Part shown: piece by piece, positions 20,801 through 28,432 of the stretch | Position numbering within the stretch: position 1 is the first letter of the stretch | How the letters are laid out: the number at the start of each line of letters is the position of its first letter | Virus record (IMG/VR): IMGVR_UViG_3300022725_000151 | Span: 1-45,167 of that record | Length of the DNA: 45,167 nucleotides | Source of the DNA: a virus | Strand: one strand, 5' to 3' | Position numbers and translations under genes: made by a program | Notes under the pieces: model-generated | Told to the model about the DNA's origin: nothing | Database searches by the model: none | What the model saw: the letters and a program-made list of their open reading frames with translations, nothing else

Positions 20801-21546
20801 ACATCACTTTTCTGGCCGACACCCTACTAAAGCCCAGCACTCAGCAAAGCTCGGAGTTGCCAGAGGCCACTATGGCCAAGGTGCAAAAAGGGCAAGATCT
20901 AAGATTGCTGGCCTATGCCCCAGCGACCAATGGCCATTACAAGATCACCCTGGATACTCACGTGTACGATCGCGCTTGGCTGAAGGATCTGCACCCGACT
21001 GCCAAGAATACCTGGTTTGTGTGGGGTGGCCACATCACTGATCCGTCTGGGCTGGGGCCGGAAAATAAACCTGACGACCAACCAGCCCCTAAGCCCCAGG
21101 GACGAGGGCACGATTTTGCTTTGCCTGGTTACAGTGGTGTTTATTTCTCGGCCAACCCGCTGAAGCATGGCTACAACTTCACCTGGGCCGAAGCCTTGCA
21201 CTTTGATGGGGCAGGCAATTATCGGCGACCTGCTTCCGCCCAGGTCGTGGAAGGCATTTTGAAAGTCGCCGATGTGATGCAGGAAATTCGCGCGCGGTAT
21301 GGTGTGCCGATCAAAGTCAATTCCTGGTATCGCGATCCGGCAACGAATCGGCGAGTGGGAGGTGCCAGTCAAAGCCGCCATCTCAAGGGTGATGCCGTTG
21401 ATTTTGTGGTGCAGGGAGTACATCCCTACTTAGTTTTTGATGACTTAAATGCCTGGTGGGGAAGCCGTGGGGGGCTTGCTAGCTCTAGTGTCTTCACCCA
21501 CATCGACTGTCGCGGGTATCGTGCCCGATGGGATTACGGATATTAA
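20794..21546 (+). CDS. Peptidase M15-type endolysin
   Basis: 250 residues. C-terminal zinc peptidase: SRHLKGDAVDF with H196 and D203, and THIDCRG with H236. This is the D-Ala-D-Ala carboxypeptidase/L,D-endopeptidase fold (M15_3) that cuts peptidoglycan crosslinks at host lysis. The N-terminal 85 residues form a separate strand-rich domain (GQDLRLLAYAPATNGHYKITL...WFVWGGH), a likely wall-binding module, joined by a Pro-rich linker. No signal peptide, so export needs a holin. It lies between terminase and portal, an unusual place compared with Mu. Confidence 0.85.
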   Translation: MLNITFLADTLLKPSTQQSSELPEATMAKVQKGQDLRLLAYAPATNGHYKITLDTHVYDRAWLKDLHPTAKNTWFVWGGHITDPSGLGPENKPDDQPAPKPQGRGHDFALPGYSGVYFSANPLKHGYNFTWAEALHFDGAGNYRRPASAQVVEGILKVADVMQEIRARYGVPIKVNSWYRDPATNRRVGGASQSRHLKGDAVDFVVQGVHPYLVFDDLNAWWGSRGGLASSSVFTHIDCRGYRARWDYGY

Positions 21547-21548
21547 CT

Positions 21549-23420
21549 ATGCTCAGCCCTCGTCAAACACAATTAATAGACGCCGGCCTGGTCGATGACG
21601 ACCCCATTGAAGATGGGCCAATTTACAACGAGATCGCTACTATTGGCGGCTACCGCGATATTACGCGCCCCTATATCGACCCACTGGGGCAGTTGATTCT
21701 GCCTCAAGATGAAGTGCTGTTGCTCAACGGCGAGCTGGGCTGGCGACGGCTAGAGCTGTATGAAAAAGTGCGGCAGGATGATCAGGTTTTTAGCTGCATG
21801 CAGCAACGCATTCGCGCCGTCACTCAGGCCGAGTGGGATGTGATACCGGGCGAGCGCCCAGGCCGCAGCAACACAAAGGCGGATCAAAAGGCGGCTGACT
21901 TCATCCGCGATCTGCTCTCCAATGGCTTTGGCCCCAAAAGTTCATGGGATAGCTGCACGGAGAAAATGCACTGGGGCCTGCTGTACGGCTATAGCGTGGC
22001 GGAAGTGCTGTATGACCGCGACGCTCGCTATGTCACCTTCAACGCCAATCGCGGCGGTATCCGCGTACGGAATCGCAAGCGCTTCCAGTTCGACATCACG
22101 GGCAATCCCCGGCTGATCACTCCCACTGGCCCCTACGGTGAGGTGCTGCCGCCGATGAAGTTTTGGCACTTTGCCACCGGGGCCGACAACGATGATGAGC
22201 CTTATGGCCTGGGGCTGGGCCACTGGCTCTACTGGCCCACCTGGTTTAAGCGGAACGACCTGAAATTCTGGCTCTTCTTTCTGGAAAAGTTTGGCCAGCC
22301 CACGGCTGTGGGCACCTATCAGCCGGGTGTCCACGGCAAAACTGAGCAAGACAAGCTGATGGCATCTCTGTATGCCATCCTCACCGATGCTGGCATTATC
22401 AAGCCCGAGGGCATGAACATCGAACTGCTGGAGGCCACCCGCAGTGGCACGGCGGATTACGCCACGGTGTATGGCCAGATGGATGCGGCGATCACGAAAG
22501 TGGTTCTTAGTCAGACGATGACCACCGAGAGCGGCAGCTCCTACTCTCAGGCGAAGGTCCACGCCGATGTGGGCGATGACGTTAAAAAGGGTGATGCCGA
22601 TCTGATTAACGGGTCGTTTAACGGCTCTGTAATTCGCTGGTTAATCGACTTTAATCGGGCCGCATTAGGCGATTGCACCTACCCGCAGGTGTGGCGGCGG
22701 GTAGAGCCTGAGGAGGATATCAACAACCGGGCAAAACGCGATAAGACGCTATTCGACATGGGCTATCGGCTCAACACTGAGCAGGTTGAGGCGGTCTACG
22801 GAGAAGGCTATGAGCCCTTAGACCGCGTACCGCTGGGCGACTCTCAAAGCGTGGAACCTATGCCAGCAGAGAGCGAAGGCGGGTTACCACAGGAGATAGC
22901 CCCCACCGCAGATGTGCAGGCAACCGCGCTGAACGGAGCGCAAGTGCAAAGCCTGCTGGAAGTGGTGCAAGCAGTTGCAACCGGAGCTTTGCCCCTTGAC
23001 TCTGCTGTACAGCTCATTCAGATCAGCTTCCCCACGGTGGATGAGGCCAGGGCGCGGGCACTACTATCACCCTCGCAGGGTTTTACCCCAGCAGCAGAAC
23101 CCGTTCAGGCAACGATGCCGGAGGAAGCGCCTGCCGAAATTAACGCCGCCCCCGGCGATGCTCAGTTTGCGGCGGCACCCTACACGCCGGATATTTTCGC
23201 GGAGCGATTGCGACAGCAAAATCTGTTTGCTCCTCTCATTGAACAAATCCGCGCAGAGTTTCAGCGGCAGATCAGCGAGGGTGGCAGCTTGGAGGATTTT
23301 CAGCAGTGGCTGAATACCGCTTTCCCCGATTTGGAAACTGAAGAGCTGGAACGGCAGATGGCACTGGCTTTGACGGCTAGTCGTTATGCGGGCCTGTATG
23401 AAGCGCAAGAGGGGGATTGA
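21549..23420 (+). CDS. Portal protein (DUF935, Mu gp29)
   Basis: 623 residues from ATG 21549. DUF935 pattern: RRLELYEKVRQDDQVFSCMQQRIRAV and WDVIPGERPGRS, then a core with MHWGLLYGYSVAEVLYD, PPMKFWHFATG, FWLFFLEKFGQPTAVG and SSYSQAKVHADVGDD. Forms the dodecameric ring through which DNA is packed. The C-terminal 180 residues are an Ala/Pro/Glu-rich extension. Confidence 0.92.
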   Translation: MLSPRQTQLIDAGLVDDDPIEDGPIYNEIATIGGYRDITRPYIDPLGQLILPQDEVLLLNGELGWRRLELYEKVRQDDQVFSCMQQRIRAVTQAEWDVIPGERPGRSNTKADQKAADFIRDLLSNGFGPKSSWDSCTEKMHWGLLYGYSVAEVLYDRDARYVTFNANRGGIRVRNRKRFQFDITGNPRLITPTGPYGEVLPPMKFWHFATGADNDDEPYGLGLGHWLYWPTWFKRNDLKFWLFFLEKFGQPTAVGTYQPGVHGKTEQDKLMASLYAILTDAGIIKPEGMNIELLEATRSGTADYATVYGQMDAAITKVVLSQTMTTESGSSYSQAKVHADVGDDVKKGDADLINGSFNGSVIRWLIDFNRAALGDCTYPQVWRRVEPEEDINNRAKRDKTLFDMGYRLNTEQVEAVYGEGYEPLDRVPLGDSQSVEPMPAESEGGLPQEIAPTADVQATALNGAQVQSLLEVVQAVATGALPLDSAVQLIQISFPTVDEARARALLSPSQGFTPAAEPVQATMPEEAPAEINAAPGDAQFAAAPYTPDIFAERLRQQNLFAPLIEQIRAEFQRQISEGGSLEDFQQWLNTAFPDLETEELERQMALALTASRYAGLYEAQEGD

Positions 23421-23614
23421 TGCACTTTGACAGCCTGGAGCAAGAGTTTCAGATCATGGGGTCGTTGCGCATACAGGTGAACGACATGCCCCGCGAGGTG
23501 CTGGAGGCCCACTACCTGATGACCTTTAAGGCACTGCTGGAACAGAAGCGCATTAACTGTGAGGTGCGCGATCATCTGGATCGACTGCGGGAGGTGCTGC
23601 ATGCCCTTGGATGA
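23420..23614 (+). CDS. Small protein between portal and F-like gene
   Basis: 64 residues, ATG 23420 overlapping the portal stop. Two helices (QIMGSLRIQVNDMPREVLEAH, LLEQKRINCEVRDHLDRLREVL). It may contribute to assembly; no family recognised. Overlaps the next gene by 14 bases. Confidence 0.62.
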   Translation: MHFDSLEQEFQIMGSLRIQVNDMPREVLEAHYLMTFKALLEQKRINCEVRDHLDRLREVLHALG

Positions 23615-24803
23615 TCGCTATCGCACCATGCCATTTGAGCCCGCTATTGAATTCATGCGGGACAAAATCAACCTTGACACCGATAGCTGGCGCGACGTGA
23701 CCGATGACGAGCACGATGCCGCGTTCGTTGTCGCCGGAGCTAAGGGTAGTGTGCTGAGTGAGTTTCGTGTGGCGGTTGACCGCGCGATCGCGGAAGGCCA
23801 GAGGCCCGAAGATTTTCGCAAGGAGTTTGATCGCATTGCTGAGGGCTGGGAGTTCAACGGCGATGCGGCCTGGCGAAGCGACATCATCTACTTCACCAAC
23901 CTGCGGGCCAGCTATGGGCGCGGGCGGGACCAGATGCAATTTGACCCGGCAGTGGTGGCCGCCCAGCCCTATGTGCAATATCAGCACAGCGACGCCGAGC
24001 ATCCGCGCCCCCTTCACCTGGCTTTGGATCAGATGGTCTTTCGCAAAGACCGGGTGCCCTTTGCAACGCCTAACGGCTTTGGTTGTTCATGCCGCTACAC
24101 CAGCCTCAGCCAACGTGACCTCGATCGCCTGGGCCTGGAGGTGAGCGACCTATCGCGGGGTGACAGCATCCCGGTAGAGATTGATGGCCGCACCTACAAC
24201 CCGGTGATCGAACCGGCAGAGGGCTGGGACCGCATGCCCAATCCCGACCCGCAGGAACGACGGGAGGAAATCTTGAGGCGGATCGCCGATCGCTCTGTCC
24301 CTGAAGTCGCCACCTATCTGCGGCAGTTCAAAGAGGAGTTTGAGGGCTCGCCATCCTTGCCACCCCTAAGTGCAGAAACCGTGGAAGATTTTGAAGCGAT
24401 CTTTGAAGTCGGCGAAAACGTCGTCTTGCTTCGAGCGTTTGAAGATATCTTCCATTCTGCTGAATTCCTGGGTGACAGCATTAAGCCCATGGATGTTATC
24501 TTCAAAGTGAATGACAGTTTCGATTTCGGCACCGTTGGCGATGAACGGGAAGCACTCAAGATATTGTTCAAGCTGAGAAGCCGAATGCGAGAATTTGTCG
24601 CCACCCTGCCCGAGGGGAAATTACTGTTCAATACTCCTTGGCAGTCAGACGAACGAGGCAGCGATCGCGTTTCGACCTATCGACGTTTTGGCTTTGGCCC
24701 AATCAACGAAGAGGGTGAACAGTGGGGCATCGTAGTTGATGGCAAGATACAACCCATTACAGTAGAAGAAATTCAGAGGAGTTGGGATGAGTCGCAGCGC
24801 TGA
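23601..24803 (+). CDS. Head morphogenesis protein (Mu F, gp30-like) with extra C-terminal domain
   Basis: 400 residues from ATG 23601, with GGGAGG upstream. Residues 1-210 carry the Mu F pattern: FMRDKINLDTDSWRDV, an IIYFTNLRASYGRGR helix, and LALDQMVFRKDRVPFATPNGFGCSCRY. The C-terminal region (about 285-400) is a separate alpha/beta domain (VGDEREALKILFKLRSRMREF, LPEGKLLFNTPWQ, STYRRFGFGPINEEGEQWG), reminiscent of the YRRxGF ending of GNAT-type acetyltransferases. Fusions of extra domains to such minor head proteins are known in other phages; this one's activity is unproven. Confidence 0.85.
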   Translation: MPLDDRYRTMPFEPAIEFMRDKINLDTDSWRDVTDDEHDAAFVVAGAKGSVLSEFRVAVDRAIAEGQRPEDFRKEFDRIAEGWEFNGDAAWRSDIIYFTNLRASYGRGRDQMQFDPAVVAAQPYVQYQHSDAEHPRPLHLALDQMVFRKDRVPFATPNGFGCSCRYTSLSQRDLDRLGLEVSDLSRGDSIPVEIDGRTYNPVIEPAEGWDRMPNPDPQERREEILRRIADRSVPEVATYLRQFKEEFEGSPSLPPLSAETVEDFEAIFEVGENVVLLRAFEDIFHSAEFLGDSIKPMDVIFKVNDSFDFGTVGDEREALKILFKLRSRMREFVATLPEGKLLFNTPWQSDERGSDRVSTYRRFGFGPINEEGEQWGIVVDGKIQPITVEEIQRSWDESQR

Positions 24804-25011
24804 GGAAGTTAAAGACCTGGTTAGCTCAGTTACTCCAGAACGCTTTCAAGAGGTGCTGGATGTTTTTTTTAGCGATGACCTCACCGAAGAGCAGATTGAA
24901 GCGTGGATAGAGGAGCAACCCGACAGTGCTGCTTTGAGCTTTGCCCTGCTTGATGGGGTCAGAGTGCAAGCACCAGCCGAACGGAAAGCCGCTAGAATGG
25001 GCTATGGCTAA
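24787..25011 (+). CDS. Small acidic helical protein, unknown
   Basis: 74 residues, ATG 24787 inside the previous gene, with GAGGAG upstream. Strongly acidic (VFFSDDLTEEQIEAWIEEQP). Between the F-like gene and the G-like gene. It could be the immunity or partner factor of the fused domain before it, a guess from position. Confidence 0.6.
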   Translation: MSRSAEEVKDLVSSVTPERFQEVLDVFFSDDLTEEQIEAWIEEQPDSAALSFALLDGVRVQAPAERKAARMGYG

Positions 25012-25576
25012 CCTCAGCATCCAAACCAGCACCACCGAAATCCTTGCTGCCCTGCGCAGTACCGCCCTCGGTAAGCTTGAAAATCCTCAGCAGCTCACCA
25101 CCCTCTATAAGCTCTGGGCCAACGCAGGCGAGCGTGTCGCTGTGCAAGCTTTCCGCACCGAGACCGCTCCATACGGCTCGCCCTGGCAAGAGCTGTCGCC
25201 CATTACTAAGAAGCTCGACGCTGGCGGCAAGCGCCGGGGCAAGCTGCGTAAAAGTGGAGCCCTGTTTGACTCACTGGCTGGCCAGGTGCTCAGCGACGGT
25301 GCACAGATTGGCACTAACCAGGTCGTGGGAGCCTACAGCTTGGGTGCTATTCACCAGTTTGGCGCGATCGTGCCAATCACCCCCAAGAGTCGCGCCTTCT
25401 TCCGCTTCCGGTTCAGCGCCACGAAAAACGAAGGCTGGAGCGACCTTGCCAATCTCGGTAACGATTTCGTAGAGATTCCCGCTCGCCCCTTCCTGCCCAT
25501 GGACGAGCAGGGCGAGCCCCTACCCCAGTTCATCGCCGAGATTGAAGAAATCACTATTGACTGGCTCTTTGGTTGA
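25004..25576 (+). CDS. Virion morphogenesis protein (Mu G, gp31-like)
   Basis: 190 residues from ATG 25004. Phage_tail_S-type pattern: LYKLWANAGERVAVQAFRTETAPYGSPWQELSP, KLRKSGALFDSL, YSLGAIHQFG and a final IPARPFLP. In Mu, gpG acts in tail completion or head-tail joining. Its stop ends the first late unit; the next rightward gene is at 28433. Confidence 0.86.
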   Translation: MANLSIQTSTTEILAALRSTALGKLENPQQLTTLYKLWANAGERVAVQAFRTETAPYGSPWQELSPITKKLDAGGKRRGKLRKSGALFDSLAGQVLSDGAQIGTNQVVGAYSLGAIHQFGAIVPITPKSRAFFRFRFSATKNEGWSDLANLGNDFVEIPARPFLPMDEQGEPLPQFIAEIEEITIDWLFG

Positions 25577-25826
25577 TCGTTTGAATTAAATGTCGCCACA
25601 TTGGATGGTTTGAACGGGTATTAAACGCGCTCTATTCTGTTGTCTGTAGCATTCCACCCCAGATCGCTCAATGGCTTCTGAGGGGCATTTGAGAGGATCT
25701 TTGGGTTAAAGGTTGATTTTGCCTTGGCCGAGCGTCGAAGTCCCTACGTTGGCTTGCATCCCAAAAATCCATCTAGAGGCTCTGCTTTGGGAACCCATCG
25801 CTTTGGCTTTGGCCAGGTTAAGCCAC
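25577..25826. other. Intergenic gap between convergent units
   Basis: About 250 bases between the convergent G-like gene and the tail-fibre assembly gene. No reading frame with coding character, strong hairpin or invertase-type crossover site was seen. Confidence 0.5.
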
Positions 25827-26339
25827 TTAAACGCCTCGGATTAAATCTACAAAATCTTGTGGCAGATTTCGAGCGATCGCCGCAGCCGCCCAAGCATCCC
25901 GCATTGGTGAGGTGGCCCCTCCCGCCGCACAAACCGCATTGAGCAGCGTAGCAAAAGTCTGTACGCTTCCTGTCTGCACCTGAGTCAAAGCCGCTGGCAA
26001 GGCGTTGGCCTGAAGCGGCGCGGCTGTCAGTGCCGCTCCGTAAACCGCATTAAAATCAGCATCGCTCAAAATAAAGGCATTAAAACCATCCCAGTCCGGC
26101 TGAGGCGGCAGTGGCTCAGGCTCAGGCTCTGGCTCAGGCTCTGGAATTGCCTGTTGTTGCCATGCGACTCCATCCCACACGCGCACAAACCCGGCTTGCT
26201 CAGCGGGAGGGGCGATATCTGTGCTGTGGGCAGGATATAGCCACTCGCCGGGCTCCAGCGGTGAGGGATCGGCTTCGCCGCTGCCAAGATATTCACCGGA
26301 TTCAGGGTGGTAGTGGTAAATGGTGGGTGTCAATTTCAA
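25827..26339 (-). CDS. Tail-fibre assembly protein-like
   Basis: 170 residues. N-terminal domain (IYHYHPESGEYLGSGEADPSPLEPGEWLYPAHSTDIAPP...FVRVWDGVAWQ) is typical of short phage fibre-assembly chaperones, with a distinctive EPEPEPEPEP linker. The C-terminal part is helical (NLPQDFVDLIRGV). It is the last gene of the leftward cassette, next to the fibre, as expected of a fibre chaperone (Mu U analogue). Confidence 0.75.
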   Translation of the reverse strand: MKLTPTIYHYHPESGEYLGSGEADPSPLEPGEWLYPAHSTDIAPPAEQAGFVRVWDGVAWQQQAIPEPEPEPEPEPLPPQPDWDGFNAFILSDADFNAVYGAALTAAPLQANALPAALTQVQTGSVQTFATLLNAVCAAGGATSPMRDAWAAAAIARNLPQDFVDLIRGV

Positions 26340-27085
26340 TATTTAATGCAGGCCAGGAGGGCAAAGTTTCGCGGGCGCGATTCGTCCCCGCCGAAATCAG
26401 CTATAGCCGAAGTTAGAGTTAGGCCAATATCCGGGGAAATAATTCGTCCCAGGGAGGCTTGGTCACTCGCCAAATAGCCTACGCCGGAGGTCTCAGCTGC
26501 ACTAAGGCCTCCTTCAACTAACAGCTCGTGGTTATGGGCCTTTATGTCGTCGGCCTGAAAACTCCCAAAACTACGCCCGGAATCGACGCCGCGTCCATCG
26601 TCATAACTTCGGATAAACTCGCCTCGGAGATCCGGGATATTGAAAGTGGATGAGCCGTCTCCACTACCGAAAGTGGTTCCGATCGCGCTAAACAGTTCTG
26701 AGTAGGTGGTTCTGGAAATCGCTGCCCCATTCGCTTTCAACCAGCCACTGGGGGCGCTGCTCATAGCAAAATGCATGACGGCACCTGAAGGTACCAGCTC
26801 AGTTGCTCCGAATTTTGAGATCTTGGACCAGCTTATAAACGCTATGGGGTCAACATTCTGGTCCTTAATCAGAAAACTGTTTGCTTGATTAAGGTCATTA
26901 AATCCCAGTACTCTGCCTTCGTCTGGAGTTGCGGCGGCAATTTGAGTTAGGACTGTGCTTGCAGCCTGAGCGTCGATCGCCGATCTTGCAGCCTGAGCGT
27001 CGACAGCCCCCAGCAGGGTATCGATCGCGGCACTAATGTCCCGCGTTGTGGGCAATCCGTTGAGAAATCGCAGCAGGTTAGCCAT
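26336..27085 (-). CDS. Tail fibre with collar domain
   Basis: 249 residues. The C-terminal half is a phage collar-type fibre tip: GAVMHFAMSSAPSGWLKANG, then ISRTTYSELFSAIGTTFGSGDGSSTFNIPDLRGEFIR, with the conserved GW, FNIPDLRG and a Gly-rich end. The N-terminal part is a Gln/Ala-rich coil for trimerisation. Mediates host attachment. Strand is opposite to the head genes on both sides. Confidence 0.88.
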   Translation of the reverse strand: MANLLRFLNGLPTTRDISAAIDTLLGAVDAQAARSAIDAQAASTVLTQIAAATPDEGRVLGFNDLNQANSFLIKDQNVDPIAFISWSKISKFGATELVPSGAVMHFAMSSAPSGWLKANGAAISRTTYSELFSAIGTTFGSGDGSSTFNIPDLRGEFIRSYDDGRGVDSGRSFGSFQADDIKAHNHELLVEGGLSAAETSGVGYLASDQASLGRIISPDIGLTLTSAIADFGGDESRPRNFALLACIKY

Positions 27086-27594
27086 TACGCGATATCAATG
27101 TAGCCGTTGTCTTCAAACTGTAGGGAGGTGGCTGAGTCAGCCGTTCCTAAATACTGAGAGATGTTGCCGCTGGCGCTGGGGGCAGTGGAAACAGCTGTCC
27201 CGGCAGTGGCGGCACTGAGATGGTAGCGTGCGCCAATCGTCAGACCACTCAGGCCCGTGTTTCTACCGGACAGATACACGGTCGCGTTCTGCCCGGAGGT
27301 CACAGACGCCAACACGAATCCGTGGGCGGGCCTCGTGTTGCTGGCGTCAGCTTTGCGAACCTTCGCCCCCGTGCTGTCGTGGATATTTACAAAGTCGCCA
27401 GCGGCGAGATTTTCACTGGCCTCAACCGAGACGGTATCGGCTCCAACCCCTACAGGTAGAAACGTGGAGTCGAGTTTGCCGCTGCTATCCGTGGCGATCA
27501 GCTTGTCGGCGTCGCCAGCGCCAGCGCTGGACGTGATGCCCGCAACGAGTTGCTGGATGCCGTTGGTTAGGGTCATAAAGAATTTTGTGCTCAC
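27085..27594 (-). CDS. Tail-associated beta-rich structural protein
   Basis: 169 residues. Beta-rich, Gly/Ala/Ser-rich, with the repeated motif pattern of phage surface proteins: ASENLAAGDFVNIHDSTGAKVRKADA, GFVLASVTSGQNATVYLSG and RYHLSAATAGTAV. Strand-turn repeats indicate a shell or fibre-shaft role. It lies between the collar fibre and the first cassette gene. No family named with certainty. Confidence 0.65.
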   Translation of the reverse strand: MSTKFFMTLTNGIQQLVAGITSSAGAGDADKLIATDSSGKLDSTFLPVGVGADTVSVEASENLAAGDFVNIHDSTGAKVRKADASNTRPAHGFVLASVTSGQNATVYLSGRNTGLSGLTIGARYHLSAATAGTAVSTAPSASGNISQYLGTADSATSLQFEDNGYIDIA

Positions 27595-28301
27595 AGTAAG
27601 ACTGCCTCCTGGGGCTCAAAGTATAAAGACGTAGCAGAGATCGGCGTAGCGACCTGTCGCAGATAGCCACTCGCCGGGACGGCTTGAGACAGCGCTCCGG
27701 CAATGCCGATAAAGATTGGAAGCTCTGTGTCCCAGTTCCAGCCGTTGTCGATGACGATCGCGCTGAGCACTGCCACCGCCGCATCCCCCTCAGCAAAAGC
27801 TTGCAGGGTTAGCGCTACTGTTTTCGCGGCCTGGGACACATCGCCGCTGTCGGCATACACAAGATCGCCGTCTGCGTTGGTGGTCACCACCCGCAGAGCA
27901 GATAGAGCGGTGGCTGCTTCTCCCGATAGTTGCCCGGAAACTGTCGGGGTCTCGACGACCGCGACAGTTTCCGAATAAGCGGGAATCACCTTTACCTGGC
28001 CCTGGTCGACCAACTCTACCGCAGACCCACTCGCACGGGCACGAACCTGCCACCGCAGATACACCTCTTTCTCGTTGCCGAGAATAGTGGTTAGCGCCGC
28101 ACCAGGGATCTGCACCGCCAGAGTTTTACCATCTGGCAGGCGCGCGATCGAGCCATTCAGCACCGTGAGGAACTGCTGCTCTTTGAAATCACGTCCCAGG
28201 TCAAACCGCAAATCAGCCGTAGCAAAGTCCACACCGCTCATACCCTTGGGCGCGATTTCTAGCTGCTGATCGATTCCCCAATAGAGGTTAGGAGGGGGCA
28301 T
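27591..28301 (-). CDS. Tail-fibre cassette protein, likely adaptor
   Basis: 236 residues, first gene of the leftward unit. N-terminal half strand-rich (YWGIDQQLEIAPKGMSGVDFATADLRFDLG, VYLRWQVRARASGS). The C-terminal half is Ala-rich with short helices and ends LYFEPQEAVLL. Its position suggests an adaptor between baseplate and fibre; no family recognised. Predicted expression from the shared palindrome at 28361. Confidence 0.58.
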   Translation of the reverse strand: MPPPNLYWGIDQQLEIAPKGMSGVDFATADLRFDLGRDFKEQQFLTVLNGSIARLPDGKTLAVQIPGAALTTILGNEKEVYLRWQVRARASGSAVELVDQGQVKVIPAYSETVAVVETPTVSGQLSGEAATALSALRVVTTNADGDLVYADSGDVSQAAKTVALTLQAFAEGDAAVAVLSAIVIDNGWNWDTELPIFIGIAGALSQAVPASGYLRQVATPISATSLYFEPQEAVLL

Positions 28302-28332
28302 TGCAGATCTCTAAAAACGGTGTACGCTTGCG

Positions 28333-28406
28333 AGTGTAATCCTCGCAAACCCTTGATATAAGCTAAAAAGTTTTAGCTTTCCCTGCGCTTTGCTAGTCGC
28401 CACAAT
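28333..28406. promoter_or_regulatory. Predicted bidirectional activator promoter, site 2
   Basis: AGCTAAAAAGTTTTAGCT (28361-28378) lies between divergent genes starting at 28301 (leftward) and 28433 (rightward). Candidate -10 boxes are CACAAT at 28401-28406 on the plus strand and TACACT on the minus strand (complement of 28333-28338), each 34 bp from the palindrome centre, 28369.5. Symmetry would let one bound dimer fire both operons. No -35 box is visible in either direction. Confidence 0.6.
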
Positions 28407-28432
28407 ACGCACAGCGCATTCAAGGATGGCAC

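Noticed and set aside
25577-28432. Invertible tail-fibre segment of the Gin/gix type
   Set aside because: No recombinase gene and no inverted crossover-type sites were found around the cassette.
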